From Patescibacteria group bacterium (GTDB taxonomy: Bacteria; Patescibacteriota; Patescibacteriia; JAACEG01; JAGUWE01): 11,910 bases of DNA. Each line of letters begins with the position of its first letter. The stretch's first letter is position 1. Below, piece by piece: positions 1 through 7,300 of the stretch. The notes beneath the pieces were generated by a model, which was not told the DNA's origin, ran no database searches, and worked only from the letters and a program-made list of their open reading frames with translations. A program made the translations under genes and the position numbers. The stretch spans positions 1 through 11,910 of the forward strand of contig JAGUWE010000003.1 in NCBI GenBank assembly GCA_020062525.1, given 5' to 3'.

Positions 1-14
1 AGAGTATAAGAAAA

Positions 15-45
<31 letters not shown>

Positions 46-60
46 GACAATTAAAAATTA

Positions 61-97
61 AAAAAAATAAAAGACGGCTACATTTTCCGTCTTTTTT
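61..97 (-). terminator. Intrinsic terminator downstream of recA, possibly bidirectional
   Basis: A perfect 9-bp inverted repeat (AAAAGACGG at 69-77 with CCGTCTTTT at 87-95) encloses a 9-nt loop. On the minus strand it is followed by a long T run (complement of 61-67). On the plus strand it is followed by T at 96-97, so it could stop transcription from either side. It lies about 120 bp past the recA stop and is the best candidate end of the ftsK-recA operon. The identity of a gene beyond the left edge is unknown. Confidence 0.8.
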
Positions 98-120
98 GGT
101 CAGATAAAATTAGCGATCCT

Positions 121-150
121 ACCTGCCGGCAAGCGCAGCGCGGCTTGAGC
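121..150. other. Short GC-rich block in an AT-rich spacer
   Basis: This stretch contains the 8-bp palindrome TGCCGGCA (124-131) followed by AAGCGCAGCGCGGC. GCCG at 125-128 can pair with CGGC at 141-144. It is sharply richer in G+C than the flanking spacer and has no coding frame. It abuts the inverted repeat at 146-193 and may belong to the same dispersed element. Only the composition and the palindrome are seen directly; the element interpretation is inference. Confidence 0.45.
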
Positions 151-193
151 GATTTTGCATAACTCGTTATTATGCGATTAGCAAAAATTCTCA
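146..193. repeat. Composite inverted repeat after recA
   Basis: Two sets of arms nest symmetrically: TGAG (146-149) with CTCA (190-193), and TTTTGC (153-158) with GCAAAA (181-186). Three unpaired bases on each side separate them. Within the 22-nt centre is a competing hairpin, GCATAA (157-162) with TTATGC (170-175), which shares the GC at 157-158 with the outer arm. GCGATT occurs as a direct repeat at 149-154 and 174-179. No T run follows, so it is not a standard terminator. It may be a dispersed intergenic palindrome or a 3'-UTR structure of the recA transcript. Confidence 0.5.
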
Positions 194-215
194 TTAAAAA
201 ATTTAATTTTAAATT

Positions 216-1235
216 TTATTCCTCTTTCTTCACCTCTTGCCAAACGGCGGCTTTGATTTCCTGGATGAGTTGGGGATTTTCTCGTAAATATTGTTTGGCA
301 GCTTCGCGGCCGACGCCAAATTTAATATCTTTGTAGTTATAAGTATTACCGGCCTTAGTTATAACGCCGAGATTGGTGGCGGTATCCAAAACATCGCCCG
401 AAAGTGAAATTCCTTCATTATACATAATATCAAATTCAGTGTTCTTAAATGGCGCGGCTACTTTATTTTTCACCACTTTGGCCCGAACCCGATTGCCAAC
501 AATTTGTTCTCCTTTTTTAAGCTGGGCAGCGCGACGGACTTCAATTCTAACTGAGGAATAAAACTTTAAAGCCACGCCACCAGTTGTGGTCTCCGGATTG
601 CCAAAGAAAACACCTATTTTCATTCTAAGCTGATTAATAAAAATAACCACGGCGCGAGATTTACTAATAATGGCTGTTAGTTTTCTAAGCGCCTGGCTCA
701 TCAGGCGAGCTTGCAGGCCGATAAAGTGATCACCCATCTCGCCTTCAATTTCTGCTTTAGGAGTAAGAGCAGCCACTGAATCAATTACAATAACATCTAC
801 TCCGTTGGAACGAACTAAGGTCTCAACAATATCCAGCGCTTGTTCTCCAGTATCCGGCTGGGAAATTAATAAATCATTAATATTGACTCCGATCCTCTTG
901 GCATAATCAGGATCTAAGGCGTGCTCGGCATCAATAAAAGCCGCTATCCCGCCCATTTTTTGTACTTCGGCGACAACGTGTTGGGCCAGTGTTGTTTTGC
1001 CTGAGGCCTCGGGTCCAAAAATTTCAACCACTCTACCACGCGGCAGTCCACCGACCCCCAAAGCAATATCTAAAGAAAGGCAACCGGTTGGAATGGCATC
1101 AACCTTCATGGCTTTGGCTTCGCCTAATTTCATAATCGAGCCCTCGCCAAACCGCTGCTTGATCTGGCTGATGGCTTCGGCAACTTCTCTTTTGGGCTCC
1201 TGACTTTTATTGTCTTTTTTTATGTCTTTTGGCAT
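216..1235 (-). CDS. recA: RecA recombinase
   Basis: RecA forms ATP-dependent filaments on single-stranded DNA. It catalyses homologous pairing and strand exchange, and in many bacteria triggers LexA cleavage. The 339-residue protein has Walker A GPEASGKT (74-81), the catalytic glutamate in DAEHALD (Glu104), Walker B VIVIDS (148-153), loop L1 around 164-173 and loop L2 in the NQLRMKIG to TTTGG segment (201-220). L1 reads GDHFIGL where most bacterial RecAs have GDSHxGL. The C-terminus ends in KKEE and lacks the long acidic tail of the E. coli protein. The start ATG at 1235 gives the usual N-terminus but has no SD. It is the last gene after the RodZ-like gene (24 nt gap). I saw no LexA box or own promoter, so it is probably read from the ftsK promoter. 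There is no intein. Confidence 0.98.
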   Translation of the reverse strand: MPKDIKKDNKSQEPKREVAEAISQIKQRFGEGSIMKLGEAKAMKVDAIPTGCLSLDIALGVGGLPRGRVVEIFGPEASGKTTLAQHVVAEVQKMGGIAAFIDAEHALDPDYAKRIGVNINDLLISQPDTGEQALDIVETLVRSNGVDVIVIDSVAALTPKAEIEGEMGDHFIGLQARLMSQALRKLTAIISKSRAVVIFINQLRMKIGVFFGNPETTTGGVALKFYSSVRIEVRRAAQLKKGEQIVGNRVRAKVVKNKVAAPFKNTEFDIMYNEGISLSGDVLDTATNLGVITKAGNTYNYKDIKFGVGREAAKQYLRENPQLIQEIKAAVWQEVKKEE

Positions 1236-1259
1236 AAAAGTTTAATTTAAAATTGAAAA

Positions 1260-1976
1260 TTATTTTACCGAAACCTCTTGTTTTTTCTCATCACTGCCAA
1301 TAACTAAAACCTTGCGAAAAATCTCGTTGACTTTTGAATATCTTTTTTGAGCAGAAATTTTAATGATGTTTAATCCCTCTTGCAAAAAAATTTTATCAGA
1401 AAAAACACCATCACTGCCAACAAAAACTTCTTGCTCATTGATCAAAAGTTTGGCTTCTCTGGCGGTTCTACCCCTGACTTCAACTACTTGTTTATTAGTA
1501 ATTAAATTGTTTTGGGGACTTTCTACCAAAAGCATCGGCGGGCTAATAATTTTTTTGGTCTCCCAACCCAAATAACCAAAACAAATAAAGATAAGCGTTA
1601 TAACCAATAGTAATCTGATTTTTTGTGGAGTGATTTCTGTTTGACTAAAATATTTTTTCAATTTTAAAAAAATTATTGGTTGAGAGTAAAAATCAGGTTT
1701 TTGATAAATCATTCTTTCGCTTTGTAATAATTTCAAATAATAATTTGGTTGGTTAACGCCAAGAACAAAAAGATAACTCTTGAGATAATTAGTAGTATAA
1801 ACATAACTTGGTAAATTCTGATATCTTCCTTCCTCTAAAGCAAGTAGATAGATTGGATTAATGCCGGTTATTTTTGCCAGTGAAGCCAAATCAAAACCCT
1901 GGGCCTCCCTGAGCTTTTTTAACTTCTCCCCTAAAGTCGAATTATTAGCTAAATGTTTAATTTTAAAATTAAACAT
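1260..1976 (-). CDS. RodZ-like membrane protein with N-terminal helix-turn-helix
   Basis: The protein has 238 residues. Residues about 15-80 form an Xre/RodZ-type helix-turn-helix (LGEKLKKLREAQGFDLASL, then a GI-P-YLLALEEGRY segment and a long helical extension). One hydrophobic segment follows at about 119-137. After it comes a beta-rich domain at about 148-226 with an Ig-like/glucodextranase-B-type pattern (ESPQNNLITN, VRGRT, INEQEVFVGSDG, LQEGLNIIKI). The basic stretch before the membrane segment suggests a cytoplasmic N-terminus. This is the RodZ architecture; RodZ links MreB to the envelope in rod-shaped bacteria. Whether this lineage has MreB cannot be seen here, so a role in cell shape is inferred from architecture. 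The start at 1976 lies 3 nt after the ftsK stop, so translational coupling is likely. There is no SD. A membrane-bound regulator is the alternative reading. Confidence 0.8.
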   Translation of the reverse strand: MFNFKIKHLANNSTLGEKLKKLREAQGFDLASLAKITGINPIYLLALEEGRYQNLPSYVYTTNYLKSYLFVLGVNQPNYYLKLLQSERMIYQKPDFYSQPIIFLKLKKYFSQTEITPQKIRLLLVITLIFICFGYLGWETKKIISPPMLLVESPQNNLITNKQVVEVRGRTAREAKLLINEQEVFVGSDGVFSDKIFLQEGLNIIKISAQKRYSKVNEIFRKVLVIGSDEKKQEVSVK

Positions 1977-1979
1977 AAT

Positions 1980-4190
1980 TTAATAAATTTGTTTATCCTG
2001 ATCTTCTTCATCTATCTCTCTCTCATCTTCTCCTTCCTCTATCTTATCAAAGTCCCCTCGGTCAATCAAGATTTCTCGCGGTTTGGCTCCATCCAAGGGT
2101 CCAACTACTCCTTGCTCTTCTAATAAATCAAGTAGGCGAGCAGCTCGGGCATAACCAATGCGCAGGCGCCGTTGAAGAAGTGAAGCCGAGGCCTTGCCGG
2201 CACGAATGGCTATTTCTTTGGCTTCCTCTAATAACTCATCATCACTACCACTAAAATCATAAAGGAGACTCCCCTCTTTTGGCTTCTCAATTACCTCAGG
2301 GAGATACTCGGGCTGCCCTTTTTCTTTTAAAAAACTTACTATCCTTTTTATCTCTCGATCAGAGACATAAGCACCTTGGAGACGTTTTGGGCGGGAAATT
2401 TCAGAGGAAATAAAAAGCATATCGCCACGGCCCAATAATTTCTCGGCGCCGCCAGTATCTAAAATCGTTCGGGAATCAACCAAAGAAGCCACCGCAAAAG
2501 CCAGGCGACTGGTAATATTGGCCTTAATGAGTCCAGTAATTACATTCACTGAAGGACGTTGAGTGGCTAAAACCAAATAGATGCCCACTGCTCGGGACAT
2601 TTGGGCCAGGCGAATAATTAAGGCCTCAATTTCAGCCCCGGCCGCCGCCATTAAATCAGCCAACTCATCAATTACAATGACTATAAAAGGCATTTTTTGA
2701 CTACTGGCAGCATTATAGGACTGAATGTCTCGCTTACCATATTTTGACAAAATTTCAAATCTTTTTTCCATCTCGCTAATCGCCCACTTTAAACCATTAA
2801 TCGTCTTTTTGACATCAGTAATAACCGGGGTAATTAAATAAGGAATACCATTATAAACCGGCAACTCCACTCTTTTAGGATCAATCAAAATAAATTTTAA
2901 CTCCGAAGGTGAATTTTGATAGATTAAACTAATTAAAATTGAATTAATAGTAATGGTTTTACCAGAACCAGTGGCACCGGCAATCAATAAATGGGGCATT
3001 TTACCTAAATCAGCTAACCAGACCTCGCCAGCCACATCTTTGCCTAAAGCAATCATTAGATTAGAAGCGCGGCGACGAAAACGATCCGAGTCCAAAATTT
3101 CTTTAAGCCGAACCACGGCTACTTTCTGATTAGGAACTTCAATGCCCACCAAAGATTTACCCGGAATCGGCGCTTCAATTCTAATGGGATGAGCAGCTAA
3201 AGCCAGGGCTAAATCATTATGAAGCGTCACAATTTGAGAAAGTTTTACCCCATCAGCTGGTTTTAAAGTATATTGAGTCACTGTCGGTCCCACACTGACT
3301 TTTCCCATTTCTACTTCAATACCAAAGTTTTCTAAGGTCTTCTTAATAATATTGATATTAGCATTAATATCGCCACTGGTTGGCTGAGTGTTTCTGTCTT
3401 CAAGTAAGGTCAAGGGTAAATCAATTCGCCGACCGCTTCTTTTTGTTTGGGTCAGTTTTAGATCATCAAGCGTTAACTGTTGCTCTTTTTTTATCCCCAA
3501 AATTGATTCAATTTCTTCTAGTTCCTTGATGTCTTTAGTGGCAAAAGTCGTCTCTTCTCTGACCCAGGATTCAGAATCAATTTTTTTCTTTTTACTCAAT
3601 AAATTGAAAAACCAGTTAAGTAAATTTAAAACTAAGCGATTGAGTCGATTAAAAAGAACTGGCAAAAAAGAAACCCCTTGAAAAAGTTTAGTCAGAGACA
3701 AGTTAAATAAAATTAAAATGGCGCTAATTAAAAAAGCAAGAAAAATAATAATAGTTGCCCAAAAGCCAAATAGTCGTTCAAGAGGATAACTTAAAATTAA
3801 TCCGGCCAGCCCTCCACCCCGACCAGCCAAGGCCTCACTGAAAGCTTTTTCTGGCAAAATAGCCAGATGAAGTAAACCAAAAAAAGTCAATGTCAGCACT
3901 AACAATGTCAACCAATAAATCCAGAGGATTTTTAATCTTTCTTGAAAAAGTACTAAGAAGCCAGTTATAACTAATAAAACTGGCGCTAACCAGACCCCCT
4001 GGCCAAATAAAATGCGCAACAGCTTTAAAAGATAAAAACCGGCCTGACCAGCTTGATTCATTAGACTCAATAAACTAATGAAAGCTAAAACAAAAATAAA
4101 AACAGTCAAAATCCCCTTTTTGACTTCTCGGCCCAATGGCTGGCCGTAATGCCGAAAACGACTTTTTTGAGAATTATTTTGTCTTTTCAT
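1980..4190 (-). CDS. ftsK: FtsK/SpoIIIE DNA translocase
   Basis: FtsK is a septal, membrane-anchored hexameric motor that pumps chromosomal DNA during division and promotes dimer resolution. From the ATG at 4190 it has 736 residues. Four hydrophobic segments lie at about 24-44, 64-82, 89-110 and 141-164. A short charged linker is followed by the alpha/beta motor with Walker A GATGSGKT (405-412), Walker B IVIVIDELAD (503-512) and LATQRPSVNVITG. The C-terminal winged-helix gamma domain (about 651-708, SLLQRRLRIGYARAARLLDLLE) normally reads polar DNA motifs. The linker is much shorter than in E. coli FtsK and closer to SpoIIIE. The tail is acidic. The frame is open to an ATG at 4232, but the promoter at 4197-4225 lies inside that extension, and the extension's residues (MPLDRIVNLWYNKN) look noncoding. 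The start at 4190 is therefore preferred, with a leaderless mRNA. Confidence 0.95.
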   Translation of the reverse strand: MKRQNNSQKSRFRHYGQPLGREVKKGILTVFIFVLAFISLLSLMNQAGQAGFYLLKLLRILFGQGVWLAPVLLVITGFLVLFQERLKILWIYWLTLLVLTLTFFGLLHLAILPEKAFSEALAGRGGGLAGLILSYPLERLFGFWATIIIFLAFLISAILILFNLSLTKLFQGVSFLPVLFNRLNRLVLNLLNWFFNLLSKKKKIDSESWVREETTFATKDIKELEEIESILGIKKEQQLTLDDLKLTQTKRSGRRIDLPLTLLEDRNTQPTSGDINANINIIKKTLENFGIEVEMGKVSVGPTVTQYTLKPADGVKLSQIVTLHNDLALALAAHPIRIEAPIPGKSLVGIEVPNQKVAVVRLKEILDSDRFRRRASNLMIALGKDVAGEVWLADLGKMPHLLIAGATGSGKTITINSILISLIYQNSPSELKFILIDPKRVELPVYNGIPYLITPVITDVKKTINGLKWAISEMEKRFEILSKYGKRDIQSYNAASSQKMPFIVIVIDELADLMAAAGAEIEALIIRLAQMSRAVGIYLVLATQRPSVNVITGLIKANITSRLAFAVASLVDSRTILDTGGAEKLLGRGDMLFISSEISRPKRLQGAYVSDREIKRIVSFLKEKGQPEYLPEVIEKPKEGSLLYDFSGSDDELLEEAKEIAIRAGKASASLLQRRLRIGYARAARLLDLLEEQGVVGPLDGAKPREILIDRGDFDKIEEGEDEREIDEEDQDKQIY

Positions 4191-4196
4191 ATTTTT

Positions 4197-4225
4197 ATTA
4201 TACCATAAATTAACTATTCTGTCTA
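4197..4225 (-). promoter_or_regulatory. Near-consensus sigma-70 promoter of the ftsK operon
   Basis: On the minus strand, TAGACA (4220-4225) is separated by exactly 17 bp from TATAAT (4197-4202). Counting the last T of the -10 box as -7 places +1 at 4190, which is the A of the ATG of ftsK. The predicted transcript is therefore leaderless. The promoter follows directly after the rpoC terminator, as expected for a new transcription unit covering ftsK, the RodZ-like gene and recA. Seen: the boxes and spacing. Inferred: start-site position and activity. Confidence 0.8.
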
Positions 4226-4270
4226 AAGGCAAATCTAAAATTTAAATATTAAACATGACTTACGCATTTG

Positions 4271-4323
4271 AAAAAAAAATCCCCCTCTTTCCCCTTTTTA
4301 AAAGGGGATTAAGGGGGATTTTT
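4271..4323 (-). terminator. Large palindromic terminator after rpoC
   Basis: The outer arms AAAAATCCCCC (4275-4285) and GGGGGATTTTT (4313-4323) form 11 perfect pairs. The inner arms CCCCTTT (4291-4297) and AAAGGGG (4301-4307) form 7 more. Only a small internal loop separates the two stems. On the minus strand a run of nine T follows (complement of 4271-4279), giving a textbook intrinsic terminator 13 nt after the rpoC stop. With T at 4319-4323 it also reads as a terminator on plus. The AATCCCCCTTAATCCCC pattern resembles palindromes that I recall as dispersed in many CPR and some cyanobacterial genomes, so it may be a repeat element serving as terminator. Confidence 0.9.
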
Positions 4324-4335
4324 CTTAAAAAATCT

Positions 4336-7300
4336 TTAAGAGAGTTTCTTTCTAAATCCGGTGCCTACCGGAATAAGTCTGCCAATAATGACATTTTCTT
4401 TTAGGCCCTCTAAACGATCTACTTTACCACTTAAAGCAGCATCAATTAAAATTCGAGAGGTCTCTTGGAAAGAGGCGGCCGCTAAGAAACTCGGCGTTGA
4501 TAAAGAAACTTTAGTAATGCCTAAGAGTAACTCTTCTGTTTTAGCCGGCTTACCTTCTTGGGCCTCAACTTTACGATTAGCTTCATTTAATTCAGAAATA
4601 TCAATAATTTTGCCTGGCAGAAGATCAGTCTCGCCAGCATCTTTAACATAGACCTTAGAAAACATTTGACGAACAATAATTTCAATATGTTTATCATTTA
4701 ACTTTTGACCTTGAGAAGAGTAAATGTATTGAATCTCTTTAATAATATATTTTTGAGTTTCGATTTTACCTTTAAACGTATAAAGTTGCTGCAAATCAAG
4801 ACTACCGTCAGTCAATTGAGTTCCTTTCTCTACCATTTGGCCGGATTTAATTAAAATATTAACCTCTTGCGGGACGACAAATTCGCGAACCTTGATTGTC
4901 TCAACCAAGACCTTAATTTGTTTTTTATCATTGTTCACTCTCGCTGTGCCAGCTCTTTTGGCTTTTATTTTAACACCGAAGCTATTAAAAGCTAATTCCT
5001 TTCCTTTCTCAACTTTTTGACCATCTTTGACTTTAATTTTTATTTCGCTGGATTTTTCTTTATTTGCTTTTGCCACTTTAAAGGGTTCTGGAACAATTAA
5101 ATTATATTTATCTTCCTCGATATCTTGAAATTCAATTTTAATGACTTTTTGACCTGGCACATTTTCTATAATAGTTCGGCCCTTCACATCTTTAATTGAG
5201 CGCTGATGTTGTTCAATAAAAGCAGGACCGGCGACATCAGAGAGAATTGCTTTTCTTTTGGGAGGTCGAGCTTCAAAAAGTTCTTCTACTCTTGGTAAAC
5301 CCTGAGTAATATCCCTTTCGGCTACACCACCAGTATGAAAGGTTCTCATCGTCAACTGGGTGCCTGGCTCGCCAATACTTTGAGCAGCAATAATACCAAC
5401 CGCTGCTCCTAACTCAACCAAATGATTATAACCTAAATCAAGGCCGTAACATTTACGACAAATGCCACGACTATTTTTACAACTTAAAACTGATCTAACT
5501 CGGACTTGCTTTAAATCTAATTTTTCTAAAACCATTCTCTTATCTTCAGTGATAAAGTCCCCTTTTTTAACTATGACTTTTTGGGTCTTGGGATCAAGCA
5601 AATCCCCCGAGACAAACCTTCCAATAATTCTATTGACTAATGTCTCACCAATTTCTTCGCTCTCTTCTTTGGTTATGACTATTCCTTTTGAATCGCGACA
5701 ATCGTTATTTATTACAAAAACATCCTGGGCTACATCAGTGAGGCGTCTTGTTAAATAACCGGCATTAGAAGTTCGCAGGGCGGTATCAGATAACCCTTTT
5801 CTTGAGCCGTGGGTAGAAATAAAATATTCCAAAACATTAAAGCCTTCTTTAAAACTATTTTTGATTGGCAATTCAATAATTTCACCGGCGGGGTTGCTTA
5901 CCAACCCTTTCATCCCAATCACCTGGGTCAATTGACTCCAAGAGCCCCTGGCACCTGATTCAATAACAGAAAAAATAGTTCCTTCTTTATTTAAGAGATC
6001 TTTGCCCATTTTGACTATTTTATTTTTAACATCAGTCCAGGTTTCAATCACTTTGCTATGGCGTTCAGTATTAGTTAAGAGTCCCATCTCGTATTGATTT
6101 TGAATTTCTTCTAAATATTTTTCAGCTTCTTTTAATATAGTGTGCTTATTGGTTAACTCAGGTAAATCACCCATGCCCCAAGAAAAACCTGAGCGAGTCA
6201 AATAATTGAAACCTAACTCTTTTAGCTGATCGAGAAACTTGACTGTTTTTTGAGCCCCATGTCGATCTAAACATTTCTTCACCAAGGATTTGAGGGTTTT
6301 AGAGGTCATTACTTCGTTAAGATACCCCATCCCTTCGGGAATGGTTTGATTAAAAATAATTCTTCCCACGCTGGTTTCTTGAATCTGATTATCCTCAAAT
6401 CTAACTTTAACTGGCTCTCTTAAATAAATTTTACCTAAATCATAAACTAAAATTGCTTCGGCAGGTGTGCTAAAAATTTTGATTTTCTTCTGGTTTAAAT
6501 TTTTGGTCTCTAAACTAGTCAGATAATAACAACCCCAAACAATATCTTGGGTAGGTATTACGACTGGGTCACCAGTAGCTGGCTTTAATAAGTTTCTACT
6601 TGATTGCATAATTTCTCGGGTCTCAGTTTGTGCTTCTTCAGTTAAAGGAACGTGAACTGCCATTTGATCCCCATCAAAATCAGCATTAAAAGCTAAACAA
6701 ACTAAAGGATGAATTTGGATAGCTTTACCTTCAATTAAAATTGGCTTAAAACCCTGAATCCCTAAACGGTGAAGTGTCGGAGCACGATTTAATAAAACAA
6801 ATTTATCTTGAATAATTTCTTCTAAAATGTCCCAGACTTCAGGGCGGCCGCTTTCAATAAAGCGAACGCCGCTGCGCACATTGTGAATATAACCAAGCTG
6901 GATTAATTTACTAATAACAAAAGGTTTAAATAACTCCAAGGCCATTTGCTTAGGCAAACCACATTCATTAAGGTGTAAAGATGGGCCAACCACAATGACA
7001 CTCCGACCAGAGTAATCAACCCGTTTGCCAAGTAAATTTTGACGGAAGCGACCTTGTTTACCCTTTAAAATATCAGCTAATGATTTTAACATTCGTCTCT
7101 GGCCAGTGGAAGCAATAACTGTCTTGCCGTGCCTGGCGCTGTTATCAATCAAGGCATCAACCGCTTCCTGCAACATTCTTTTTTCATTACGAATGATCAC
7201 TTCTGGGGCGTTGAGATTAATGAGTTGTTTAAGACGATTGTTTCGATTAATAACGCGACGATACAAATCGTTCAAATCAGAAGTAGCAAATCGACCACCA

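Noticed and set aside
373..1203. Plus-strand open frames inside recA.
   Set aside because: They are antisense shadows of a highly conserved gene, without promoter, SD or recognisable protein features.
1236..1330. Possible internal promoter for recA (TAAAAT just after the end of the RodZ-like gene).
   Set aside because: No -35 box lies at 15-19 bp; the nearest TTGGCA is about 27 bp away. The AT-rich background makes the -10-like word expected by chance.
4191..4232. Upstream ATG extending FtsK by 14 residues.
   Set aside because: The -10 and -35 boxes fall inside the extension. The residues look noncoding, and the internal ATG coincides with the predicted +1.
4324..4340. Small inverted repeat CTTAAA/TTTAAG around the rpoC stop codon.
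   Set aside because: Six A/T-dominated pairs are weak and common in this composition. The strong terminator next to it explains transcription ending.
4255..4404. Plus-strand ORF of about 50 codons starting at the ATG before the palindrome (MTYAFEKKIPLFPLFKRGL...).
   Set aside because: Its sequence is the translation of the palindromic terminator followed by antisense rpoC. It has no SD or promoter, and such frames are typical spurious products of this repeat type.
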